Shown piece after piece: positions 43,342 through 51,083 of a DNA stretch of 64,000 nucleotides. The stretch comes from VRUE01 sp963748075. Lineage in GTDB: Bacteria; Actinomycetota; Thermoleophilia; Solirubrobacterales; 70-9. The translations under genes were made by a program, and so were the position numbers. The notes beneath the pieces were generated by a model that was not told where the DNA came from, did not search any database, and worked only from the letters and a program-made list of their open reading frames with translations. The DNA lies in contig CAVVHQ010000029.1 in the NCBI GenBank assembly GCA_963748075.1, positions 1 through 64,000 on the forward strand. The letters run 5' to 3'. How positions within the stretch are numbered: the first letter of the stretch is position 1; each line of letters starts with the position of its first letter.

Positions 43342-44650
43342 CCGAGCTCCCGGCGTCCCGCTCCCCCTCGTCGTGGATCATCTCCTCGTCGAAGGCGAGC
43401 CCCTGGTGGTGCAGGGAGTGGCCGAGCTTGTCGCGCTTCGCCCGCAGGTACTGCTCGTTGTGGGCGTTGGGGACGGCCTCGATCGGCACCTGCTCGGTGA
43501 CCGAGAGCCCGTATCCCTCCAGGCCGACGATCTTTTTCGGGTTGTTGGTCAGGATGCGGATGCTGGTCAGGCCGAGGTCGCCGAGGATCTGGGCGCCGAT
43601 CCCGTAGTCGCGCAGGTCGGCCGGCAGGCCCAGCTTCAGGTTGGCCTCGACCGTGTCGGCTCCCTCGTCCTGGAGCTTGTAGGCGCGCAGCTTGTTGAGC
43701 AGGCCGATCCCCCGCCCCTCCTGGGAGAGGTAGAGGAGGACGCCGCGGCCCTCGCGCTCGATCATCGACAGCGCCGCTTCGAGCTGCTGGCCGCAGTCGC
43801 AGCGCATGCTGTGGAAGACGTCGCCGGTCAGGCACTCGCTGTGGACGCGGACCAGCACGTCCTCGGCTCCGTCGACCTCGCCCTTGACCATCGCGACATG
43901 GTGTTTGTCGTCGACCAGCGACCGGTAGCCGACCGCGGTGAACTCGCCGAAAACGGTGGGAAGGGTGGTCGCCACCACCCGCTCGACCAGCTTCTCGGTG
44001 CGGCGGCGGTAGGCGATCAGGTCGGCGACCGTGACCATCTTCAGGCCGTGCTTCCGGCAGTAGGGGATCAGGTCGGGGATCCGGGCCATCGTCCCGTCGT
44101 CGTTCATGATCTCGCAGATCACCCCGGCCGGGCTGAGGCCGGCGAGGCGGGCGAGGTCGACCGAGGCCTCGGTCTGCCCGGCCCGCTCCAGCACGCCGCC
44201 GTCTTTGGCCTTGAGCGGGAACACGTGGCCGGGCTGGACCAGGTCGTGGGGAGTCGAGCGGGGGTCGATCGCGACCTGCACCGTGTGGGCCCGGTCGTGG
44301 GCCGAGATGCCGGTCGTCACCCCGTGCCGGGCCTCGATCGAGACCGTGAAGGCGGTCTGCAGCGGCGCCTCGTTCTTGGCCGCCATCAGGTTGAGGCCGA
44401 GCGACTCGCAGCGGTCGGAGGCCAGCGAGAGGCAGATCAGCCCCCGCCCCTCCTTCGCCATGAAGTTGATCGCCTCGGGGGTCGCGAACTGCGCCGCCAT
44501 CGTCAGGTCGCCCTCGTTCTCGCGGGTCTCGTCGTCGCAGACGACGACGATCCGCCCGCGGCGGACGTCCTCGATCGCCTCCTCGATCGTCGCGAAAGGA
44601 CTCTTGCCCTCCGCCCCCTCCGCCCGCTCGGTTCTCTGCGTCTCGGTCAT
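43334..44650 (-). CDS. ribBA: Bifunctional DHBP synthase / GTP cyclohydrolase II
   Basis: A 438-residue fusion supplying both precursors of riboflavin. Residues about 20-215 are 3,4-dihydroxy-2-butanone-4-phosphate synthase (DDETRENEGDLTMAAQFATP, GHVFPLKAKDGGVLERAGQT). Residues 220-415 are GTP cyclohydrolase II, with zinc ligands in HSECLTGDVFHSMRCDCG and LSQEGRGIGLLNKLRAYKLQ. The start MTETQRTERAEG lies 5 bases after the ribE stop, behind GAGGGTGAG. An acidic tail follows the second domain. Confidence 0.96.
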   Translation of the reverse strand: MTETQRTERAEGAEGKSPFATIEEAIEDVRRGRIVVVCDDETRENEGDLTMAAQFATPEAINFMAKEGRGLICLSLASDRCESLGLNLMAAKNEAPLQTAFTVSIEARHGVTTGISAHDRAHTVQVAIDPRSTPHDLVQPGHVFPLKAKDGGVLERAGQTEASVDLARLAGLSPAGVICEIMNDDGTMARIPDLIPYCRKHGLKMVTVADLIAYRRRTEKLVERVVATTLPTVFGEFTAVGYRSLVDDKHHVAMVKGEVDGAEDVLVRVHSECLTGDVFHSMRCDCGQQLEAALSMIEREGRGVLLYLSQEGRGIGLLNKLRAYKLQDEGADTVEANLKLGLPADLRDYGIGAQILGDLGLTSIRILTNNPKKIVGLEGYGLSVTEQVPIEAVPNAHNEQYLRAKRDKLGHSLHHQGLAFDEEMIHDEGERDAGSSGG

Positions 44651-44655
44651 CCGAC

Positions 44656-45261
44656 TCACCCTCGTTCCTTTCCGGCCAATGGTGCCACCAACCGCTCCAC
44701 GTACTTGGCGATCACGTCGCACTCGACGTTGATCTTGCGACCCGGAGCGGCCGCACCCAGGGTCGTCCGCTCCAGGGTCTCGGGGACCAGCGAGACCTCG
44801 ACCCAGTCCTCGCCCAGCTCGGCGACCGTGAGGCTGACCCCGTCCAGCGCGATCGATCCCCTGTCGATCGCGTAGCGAAGCAGGTTCGGACCGAGGCCGA
44901 CTCGCAAGCGCTTGGCGAACCCGTCCCCCTCGATCGAGACGACCTCGCCGACGCCGTCGGCGTGCCCCTGGACGACGTGACCGCCGAAACGGTCCGACGC
45001 CTTCATCGCCAGCTCCAGGTTGACGCGGCTGCCGGCCTCCAGGCCGTTGAGGGCGGTGATGTCGAGCGTCTGGTTCATCGCCTCGGTCTCGAAGCCATCG
45101 GCGTCGGCCCTCGTCGCCGTCAGGCAGATGCCGCTCACGGCGACCGAGTCTCCCGCCGCGATCTCCGCCCCGAGCGACGTGGCGATCCTCAGTCGCGCGC
45201 CATCCGCACCCGAGTCGACCGACTCGACCGTGCCCACGCCCTGGATCAGCCCGGTGAACAC
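44656..45261 (-). CDS. ribE: Riboflavin synthase alpha subunit
   Basis: A 201-residue enzyme that dismutates two lumazines to riboflavin. It begins MFTGLIQGVGTVESVDSG, the hallmark of the family, and shows the internal duplication of two lumazine-binding barrels (SVAVSGICLTATR in the first, SIALDGVSLTVAEL in the second). Length is normal. It lies one base after the ribD stop. The trimeric cytoplasmic enzyme acts after RibH. Confidence 0.97.
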   Translation of the reverse strand: MFTGLIQGVGTVESVDSGADGARLRIATSLGAEIAAGDSVAVSGICLTATRADADGFETEAMNQTLDITALNGLEAGSRVNLELAMKASDRFGGHVVQGHADGVGEVVSIEGDGFAKRLRVGLGPNLLRYAIDRGSIALDGVSLTVAELGEDWVEVSLVPETLERTTLGAAAPGRKINVECDVIAKYVERLVAPLAGKERG

Positions 45262-45262
45262 G

Positions 45263-46390
45263 TCACCACTCCTTGAAGCGGGCCGTGATCAACGTGTCGT
45301 CGGCACCGGGATCCAGCGCCGGGATTCGCCTTCTCCCGCCGAGCAGGATCGGCGCGACGAAGGTGCGAGTTTCGTCGATCGCGTCGGCGGCGAGGAAGGA
45401 AGCAGCGAGGGCCCGGCCGCCCTCAAGGAAGAGGCTGGTGACGTTGCGACGACCCAGCTCGGAGAGGTCCGCGTCGATGCCGTCGGCGACCAGGATCTCG
45501 GCGCCCGCGTCGCGCAGGGTCGCGACACGACCCCGGTCGGCCTCCTGGGAGGCGACGACGATCACCGGGGCCTGGTCGAGCGTTTGCAGCAGCTGCGAAT
45601 CCAGCGGCAGGCGGGCCCGGCGGTCGAAGACGACCCGGATCGGCTGTCGCAGCTCCGCGCGGTGGACGTTTGAACCGCTATGCGGCTCAAGGCTCGACCG
45701 CGCCGGCCGGGCGGTGAGCAGCGGGTCGTCAGCGAGGACGGTGCCGATCCCGACCGCGATCGCGTCGGATTCGGCGCGCCAGCGATGCACCAGCTCGCGG
45801 CTCCGCTCGCCGGAGATCCAAGGCGAATCCCCCTCCGGAGTCGTCGTCTGCCCGTCGAGCGAGATCGCCAGCTTCAAGGTGACCAGGGGTAGCCCGGTGC
45901 GGGCGTGCTTGCGGAACGGCTGGTTGAGCAGGCGGGCCGCGGTCGCCTCCTCGCCGGCCGCGAACTCGACCTCCACCCCGCCGTCGCGCAGGATGCCCGG
46001 GCCGCGCCCCGCCGCCTTCTCGCTCGGGTCCTCGGAGGCGATCACCACGCGCGCGAGCTTCGCCTCGAGGATCGCCTCCGTGCAGGGCGGCTGGCGCCCT
46101 TCGTGCGCGCACGGCTCCAGGGTCACGTACATCGTCGCGCCGGCCGGGTCCTCACCGCGCTGCCGGCAATCCTCCAGCGCCGCTCTCTCGGCATGCAGGT
46201 CGCCCAATTCGGCGTGGAACCCCTCGCCGATCACCACGCCGTCGCGCACGACTACCGCTCCGACCAGAGGATTCGGGCTAACCCGGCCACGCCCGCCCTC
46301 GGCAAGCTCCAGCGCCCGCCTCAGATGCGCCCGGTCCGTGCCTGTGAGCTGAGTGTCCATGCGACCGATTGACTCGTCAATCAATCGCAT
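45263..46390 (-). CDS. ribD: Bifunctional riboflavin biosynthesis protein RibD
   Basis: A protein of about 375 residues with deaminase and reductase domains. The zinc deaminase motifs are LHAERAALEDCR and TLEPCAHEGRQPPCTEAI. The C-terminal reductase (about 165-375) shows LAISLDGQTTTPEGDSPWIS and the NADPH-binding FLEGGRALAASFL. I chose the ATG at 46390, which follows GGGGAGAG; a second ATG at 46360 without a clear ribosome binding site would match the usual N-terminus better. A 16-base palindrome lies between the two starts. No FMN riboswitch is visible upstream, although this is the first gene of the operon. Confidence 0.95.
   Translation of the reverse strand: MRLIDESIGRMDTQLTGTDRAHLRRALELAEGGRGRVSPNPLVGAVVVRDGVVIGEGFHAELGDLHAERAALEDCRQRGEDPAGATMYVTLEPCAHEGRQPPCTEAILEAKLARVVIASEDPSEKAAGRGPGILRDGGVEVEFAAGEEATAARLLNQPFRKHARTGLPLVTLKLAISLDGQTTTPEGDSPWISGERSRELVHRWRAESDAIAVGIGTVLADDPLLTARPARSSLEPHSGSNVHRAELRQPIRVVFDRRARLPLDSQLLQTLDQAPVIVVASQEADRGRVATLRDAGAEILVADGIDADLSELGRRNVTSLFLEGGRALAASFLAADAIDETRTFVAPILLGGRRRIPALDPGADDTLITARFKEW
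46367..46382. promoter_or_regulatory. Palindrome at the ribD start
   Basis: GATTGAC (46367-46373) and GTCAATC (46376-46382) form a perfect 16-base palindrome with a 2-base spacer. It lies between the two possible ribD start codons. If the downstream start is used, it would be in the leader and could bind a regulator. Confidence 0.4.
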
Positions 46391-46458
46391 CTTACTCTCC
46401 CCGCCCGACGTCCTGGGAGTCTCGCGGCCGACGCTCTCGCGCGGGTGGCGCCGGGGAG

Positions 46459-46500
46459 GTTGAGGGGTTGTGGGTACTCCAGTCCCCAAAATCCTTCAAC
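46459..46500 (+). repeat. Stem-loop in the ribD-glycosyltransferase gap
   Basis: GTTGAGGGGTTGTGGG pairs with CCCCAAAATCCTTCAAC across a short loop on the plus strand, with two G-U pairs and one mismatch. On the minus strand the wobbles become A-C mismatches. A plus-strand RNA is therefore more likely than a ribD leader structure. It lies in a gene-free stretch of 305 bases (46391-46695) that also holds family 4 copy 2. Confidence 0.45.
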
Positions 46501-46535
46501 ATGCGTCAGTGCGATGCCCGCAGGACGTTCCGTGA

Positions 46536-46657
46536 GGAGGGGATAGGGGGTCTCTCCCGCGCAGCGGCGTCCTCTTTCTCGCCCCACTAGCTCGAACGGC
46601 AGCCGCCAGCGACGAGGCGAGAAACCCAGCAAGCGGGAGAGACCCCCTATCCCCTCC
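46536..46657. repeat. Family 4 structured element, copy 2
   Basis: A perfect 25-base stem joins 46536-46560 (GGAGGGGATAGGGGGTCTCT then CCCGC) with 46633-46657. The enclosed core has AGCGGCGTCCTCTTTCTCG, GAACGGCAGCC and GAGGCGAGAAACCCAGC, closely matching copy 1 at 36853-36930. It lies in the divergent gap between ribD and the glycosyltransferase gene, so it is not simply a terminator. Confidence 0.82.
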
Positions 46658-46695
46658 CGCCACCCCGCGGCCGGCACCGTGGGTACGCTGGCGCC

Positions 46696-47694
46696 GTGAA
46701 GCTGATCATCCAGATCCCCTGCCTGAACGAGGAGGCGACGCTGCCGGCGACGATCGCCGCGCTGCCGCGGCGGATCGAGGGGGTGGACGAGATCGAGCTG
46801 CTGGCGATCGACGACGGCTCCTCGGACCGCACGGTCGAGGTGGCGCGCGAGCACGGCGTCGACCACATCGTCCGGCTGACCAACAACAAGGGGCTGGCCG
46901 CCGCTTTCCAGGCCGGGCTCGACGCCTGCCTGAAGCTCGGCGCCGACGTCATCGTCAACACCGACGCCGACAACCAGTACAGCGGCGCCGACGTGTCGAA
47001 GCTGGTCGCGCCGATCCTCGCCGGCCGGGCCGACATGGTGGTCGGCGACCGCCGGGTGGCGACGATCGAGCACTTCTCCGGGCGCAAGAAGGCGCTGCAG
47101 CGGCTCGGGAGCTGGGTGGTGCGACGGCTCTCGGGGACCGAGATCGCCGACACCACCTCCGGCTTCCGCGCCTACAACCGCGAGGCGGCGCTCGGCCTGC
47201 TGGTCACCGACAACTTCACCTACACGCTGGAGGGCCTGATCCAGGCGGGAAAGATGCTCGTCGCGGTCGACCAGGTCGAGGTCGACACCAACCCGCAGAC
47301 CCGCGAGTCGCGGCTGTTCGCCTCGACCGGCGCCTACGTGCGCCGCAACGGCCTCTCGATCCTCCGCGTCTACGCGCGCTATGAGCCGCTGCGCGTCTTC
47401 GCCGCCGCCAGCGTCGTGGTCGGCCTGCTGGCGCTGGCGGCCTGGATGCCGTTCCTGATCGACTGGATCTTCAACGGCGACGGCAGCGGCCACATCCAGT
47501 CGCTGATCCTCGGCGCGGTCCTGTTCATCGCCGCCGTGCAGCTGATGGCGTTGGGGGTGATCGGCGATCTGCTGGCCAGCCAGCGGGTGATGACCCAGCG
47601 GGTGTTCGAGCGGGTGCGGCGGGTCGAGCTGTCGCTCGGGGTCGAGCCCTCCCACTACGAGCGCGGCGCGGCGCGCACGCCGGCGCGCGACTGA
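46696..47694 (+). CDS. Family 2 glycosyltransferase with membrane anchor
   Basis: A 332-residue GT-A enzyme of the DPM1/GtrB type. The donor-binding part has IQIPCLNEEATLPATI, LLAIDDGSSDRTVEV and NTDADNQYSGAD (DxD-type). The motif SGTEIADTTSGFRAYNR and the region after it match dolichyl- or undecaprenyl-phosphate hexose synthases. Two hydrophobic helices lie near residues 232-252 and 268-292. It probably transfers a sugar to a lipid carrier at the inner membrane face. Its TGA overlaps the ATG of the flippase gene, suggesting a shared surface-glycan pathway. Confidence 0.9.
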   Translation: MKLIIQIPCLNEEATLPATIAALPRRIEGVDEIELLAIDDGSSDRTVEVAREHGVDHIVRLTNNKGLAAAFQAGLDACLKLGADVIVNTDADNQYSGADVSKLVAPILAGRADMVVGDRRVATIEHFSGRKKALQRLGSWVVRRLSGTEIADTTSGFRAYNREAALGLLVTDNFTYTLEGLIQAGKMLVAVDQVEVDTNPQTRESRLFASTGAYVRRNGLSILRVYARYEPLRVFAAASVVVGLLALAAWMPFLIDWIFNGDGSGHIQSLILGAVLFIAAVQLMALGVIGDLLASQRVMTQRVFERVRRVELSLGVEPSHYERGAARTPARD

Positions 47695-49256
47695 TGGCCA
47701 GCGAGGGGGCGAGAGACGCCGCCCGCGGCGGCGTCAGCTCGGCCGATTACGGCAAGACGGCCAGCTTTCTCGCGGTCGGCGTCGGGATGACCGGCGTGAT
47801 CACCTACGTCTACTTCTTCATCGCCTCGCACGTGCTCTCCAAGCCCGACTACGGGGAGATCACGGTGCTCTGGTCGGCCGTCTTCATCACGATCTCGACC
47901 CTCTACCGGCCAATCGAACAGCTGCTCTCGCGCCACATCTCCGAACACCTGGTGAAGCGCGACCCGATCGGCGGTCCGATGCGGGTGGCGGCGACGATCC
48001 AGCTCGGCCTGGGGATGGTCTTCGCGGTTCTCGCCCTCGCTCTTCGCGGCCCGCTGCAGAACGACATGCTGGAGGGCAACGAAACCCTGTACTGGGTCTT
48101 CTTCTCGGCGGTCCTCTTCTACGCCGCCAGCTACTTCGCCCGCGGCTTCCTCGCCGGCGGCCGCCGCTTCGGCCTGTTCACCGCGCTGATCCTCTCCGAG
48201 TCGGTCTTCCGCACCTCCTTCGCGGTGCTGGTCGCAGTCGGCCTGCTGAGCGGCCAGTCGGCGGTGGCGATCGGCATCGTCGCGGCCCCCTCGCTGAGCC
48301 TGCTCGTCGTGCCAGCGGCATTCCTTCGTAGGGCGAAACGGCAGCAGGTCCCCCGCCACCCCGGCATGCCCGGACGCGCCGCAAGGCGGAGCGACCGACC
48401 GTCGCAATCTGATTCTTCGGGAGGGAGCGAAGCCGCAGCATTTGGGGCGGAGGACATGCCGGGCATTGATGAGACCAAGCCCTCATCCGGTCCCGGTCAC
48501 GATCTGGCGTCCCCGGGGCCGGATGAGGGCCCCGGCAACCACGCTGAGGCGGCTTTCTCCCTGCGCCACGGCACCGGCTTCGCCGCGGCGGTGCTGCTGA
48601 TCATGTTCAGCGAACAGGCCTTCCTCAACGCCGGGCCGCTGATCGCCCGTGGCCTGCAGGGCGCCGCGGCGGCCGGCTTCATCTTCAACGTGCTGATGAT
48701 CGCCCGGGCGCCGCTGCAGCTCTTCCAGGCGGTCTCGACCAGCATCCTTCCCCACCTGACCAGCCTCCACACCAGCGACGCCCCCGACAGCGAGCGCGAG
48801 TTCCACCGCTCGGTGCGGATGGTGCTGCTCGCGATCGCCGCCTTCACCGCGATCGTCGCGCTCGCAGTCCTCGTCGCCGGGCCGCAGCTGATGCAGCTCG
48901 CCTTCAGCAAGAAGTTCGCCTACGACCGGGCGGGGCTGCTGCTGGTCACGCTCGGCATGGGGCTCTACCTCTCCTCGGTCACCGTCAACCAGGCCTGCAT
49001 CGCCCAGGGGCAGGTGCGGCGGGCATCGGCGCGCTGGATCGGCTGCGCCGCCGCCTTCGTCGGCTGGAACTTCCTGCCGCTCGTCGCCGACGAGTTCCGC
49101 CGCGTCGAGCTGGGCTTCACGCTCGCCGCCGGCCTGCTGCTGGCGCTGCTCTACGTCGCCTACCGCAATCCGCACGAGCGCGCTGAGGACGTGCCCGAGG
49201 CCGGCTCCGCCGAGGAGCTGGAGGTCCGGCTGGCCGCGGTCGACGAGAACACCTAG
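47694..49256 (+). CDS. Oligosaccharide flippase-like membrane protein with inserted loop
   Basis: A 520-residue polytopic protein of the MATE/Wzx-like (polysaccharide transporter) class, with about twelve hydrophobic segments. The first half runs from TASFLAVGVGMTGVITYVYF to LLVVPAAFLRR. A hydrophilic insert of about 75 residues (about 212-287, rich in Pro, Gly, Ser, Asp) then breaks the helix pattern, and the second half resumes at FAAAVLLIMFSEQAFLNAGP. The insert DNA carries two perfect stem-loops (48360-48463 and 48480-48529). The gene is coupled to the glycosyltransferase, which supports lipid-linked glycan export as its job. Confidence 0.82.
   Translation: MASEGARDAARGGVSSADYGKTASFLAVGVGMTGVITYVYFFIASHVLSKPDYGEITVLWSAVFITISTLYRPIEQLLSRHISEHLVKRDPIGGPMRVAATIQLGLGMVFAVLALALRGPLQNDMLEGNETLYWVFFSAVLFYAASYFARGFLAGGRRFGLFTALILSESVFRTSFAVLVAVGLLSGQSAVAIGIVAAPSLSLLVVPAAFLRRAKRQQVPRHPGMPGRAARRSDRPSQSDSSGGSEAAAFGAEDMPGIDETKPSSGPGHDLASPGPDEGPGNHAEAAFSLRHGTGFAAAVLLIMFSEQAFLNAGPLIARGLQGAAAAGFIFNVLMIARAPLQLFQAVSTSILPHLTSLHTSDAPDSEREFHRSVRMVLLAIAAFTAIVALAVLVAGPQLMQLAFSKKFAYDRAGLLLVTLGMGLYLSSVTVNQACIAQGQVRRASARWIGCAAAFVGWNFLPLVADEFRRVELGFTLAAGLLLALLYVAYRNPHERAEDVPEAGSAEELEVRLAAVDENT
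48360..48529. repeat. Two in-frame palindromic inserts inside the flippase gene
   Basis: CCCGGCATG (48360-48368) pairs with CATGCCGGG (48455-48463). CCCTCATCCGG (48480-48490) pairs with CCGGATGAGGG (48519-48529). Together they coincide with the non-conserved hydrophilic insert of the protein and do not interrupt the reading frame. Confidence 0.6.
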
Positions 49257-49262
49257 ACCGGC

Positions 49263-51083
49263 ATGGAGGGACACGACGCCGAGCTGATCCTGATCGTCGG
49301 CGCCCTGCTGGCGGCCGGCATCGGCGCCGCCCTGGTCGCCGACCGGGCGCGCGTACCCGGTCTGCTCCTCTTCCTCATCCTCGGCATCCTGGTCGGCTCC
49401 GAAGGGATCGGTGGGGTCGAGTTCGACGACGTCAACGCCGCTCAGACCGCGGGCACGATCGGTCTCGTCCTGATCCTCTTCGAGGGCGGCCTGACCGCCG
49501 GCTGGCACGAGATCCGCCCGGTGCTGCGCACCGCGGTCGGGTTGGCCACCGTCGGCACCTTCCTCACCGCGATGGCGGCCGGCCTGGCGGCGATCTGGAT
49601 CTTCGACCTCAGCGCCCTGCAGGGATTGATCCTCGGCTCCGCGGTGGCCGCCACCGACTCGGCGGCGATCTTCGCCGTGCTGCGCGGCTCGCAGCTGGAG
49701 CGGCGCCTCGCCCGTACGCTGGAGGGCGAGTCGGGGATGAACGACCCGGTGGCGCTGCTGCTCGTGATCGGCTTCGGCGAATGGCTGCTCGACCCTTCCT
49801 ACGGCGCGGCGGACATGGCTCTCGCCTTCGTCGTCAAACTGACGCTCGGCGCCGCCCTCGGCCTCGCCGCCGGCTGGTTCGCCCGCCGTGCGATCGCCTC
49901 GGTCGAGTTGCCCACCCAGGGCCTCTATCCGGTGGCGACGCTGGCCACGGCAGCGCTCTCCTACGGAGTAGCTGAGGTGGCGGGGGGCTCCGGCTTCCTC
50001 GCCGTCTACGTCACCGCGCTGGTGCTCGGCACCGGCTCCCTCCCGGCGCGCAGCACCGTCGTCTCCTTCCACCAGGGGCTGAGCTGGCTGGCCCAGATCG
50101 GCCTCTTCTTCCTGCTCGGCCTGCTCGTCCTCCCGGCCCAGCTCTGGGACGTCGCCGGCAAGGGCCTATTGCTCTCGGTCGTACTGATCTTCGTCGCCCG
50201 GCCGTTGGCCACGATGCTCGTCACCTTGCCGGCGAGGCTCAACCTGCGCGAGCGGGCGATGCTGAGCTGGGCCGGCCTGCGCGGCGCGATCCCGATCTGG
50301 CTGGCGACCTTCCCGGTTGTCGCCGGAGTCGCCGAGTCGACCCTGATCTTCGACGTCGTCTTCTTCGTCGTCCTCACCTCGACCGTGATCCAGGGGGCGA
50401 CGGTCGAGCCCCTCGCCCGCTGGCTTGGCGTGACCAGCACCGAGCCGGCGCTGCCACAGCCCGTCGCCGACGTCGGCATGGTGCGCGAGCTGGGCGGCGA
50501 GCTGATCTCCTGGGAAGTGCGCGAGGGCGACGCCGCGGCCGGCCTGCTGGTGCGCGAGCTGGGGCTGCCGCGGGAGGCGCTCGTCCACCTGATCGTGCGC
50601 GACGGGCGGGCGATAGCGCCGCGCGGCTCGACCCAAATCCAGCCCGGCGACGAGCTGCACCTGCTGGTTCAGGAGCACCGCCGCGGGGAAGTCGAGCAGC
50701 TGACGCGGCTGTGGCGCGAGGGGCCGCTGGGCGAACCGGCGCCGCTGTTGCTGCCGCCGCGCAGCGCCCCGCAGGTCTTTTCGGTGCGGCCCGGCCGCAG
50801 CCTCGACGACGACCCTGCCCGGCCGCAGCGGGTCGACGGCATCGCCGTGCGGACGCGGCTGCGCAGCCGCCGCGACCAGCCGGGGGCCCTGGTCGCCCTC
50901 GCCGACGGCCGCTTCGCGATCACCGGCACCAGCCACCTGGCGGTCGGCGGCCGGCGCGCCCTCGCCGAGTGGTGCGGGCGGCGGGCGCTGCGGGCGGGGA
51001 TCGGGGAGGCGGAGCGATCCTGGTGGCAGGAGGCGGCCGGGGCGCTGGTCGTGCCGGTGCCGCGGCCCGGTGACCTTGCCTAG
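49263..51083 (+). CDS. K+/H+ (or Na+/H+) antiporter, CPA1 family with TrkA-C domain
   Basis: A 606-residue cation/proton antiporter close to NhaP2/CvrA. About twelve helices span residues 5-400, with the ion-binding region GSAVAATDSAAIFAVLRG and ESGMNDPVALLLVIGF. A TrkA-C-like regulatory domain (about 425-480) has VREGDAAAGLLVRELGLPRE and IQPGDELHLLVQ. The remaining 120 residues are cytoplasmic and not recognised. It starts 6 bases after the flippase stop and converges on a potassium channel gene with a 4-base overlap, suggesting a potassium-handling locus. Confidence 0.9.
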   Translation: MEGHDAELILIVGALLAAGIGAALVADRARVPGLLLFLILGILVGSEGIGGVEFDDVNAAQTAGTIGLVLILFEGGLTAGWHEIRPVLRTAVGLATVGTFLTAMAAGLAAIWIFDLSALQGLILGSAVAATDSAAIFAVLRGSQLERRLARTLEGESGMNDPVALLLVIGFGEWLLDPSYGAADMALAFVVKLTLGAALGLAAGWFARRAIASVELPTQGLYPVATLATAALSYGVAEVAGGSGFLAVYVTALVLGTGSLPARSTVVSFHQGLSWLAQIGLFFLLGLLVLPAQLWDVAGKGLLLSVVLIFVARPLATMLVTLPARLNLRERAMLSWAGLRGAIPIWLATFPVVAGVAESTLIFDVVFFVVLTSTVIQGATVEPLARWLGVTSTEPALPQPVADVGMVRELGGELISWEVREGDAAAGLLVRELGLPREALVHLIVRDGRAIAPRGSTQIQPGDELHLLVQEHRRGEVEQLTRLWREGPLGEPAPLLLPPRSAPQVFSVRPGRSLDDDPARPQRVDGIAVRTRLRSRRDQPGALVALADGRFAITGTSHLAVGGRRALAEWCGRRALRAGIGEAERSWWQEAAGALVVPVPRPGDLA

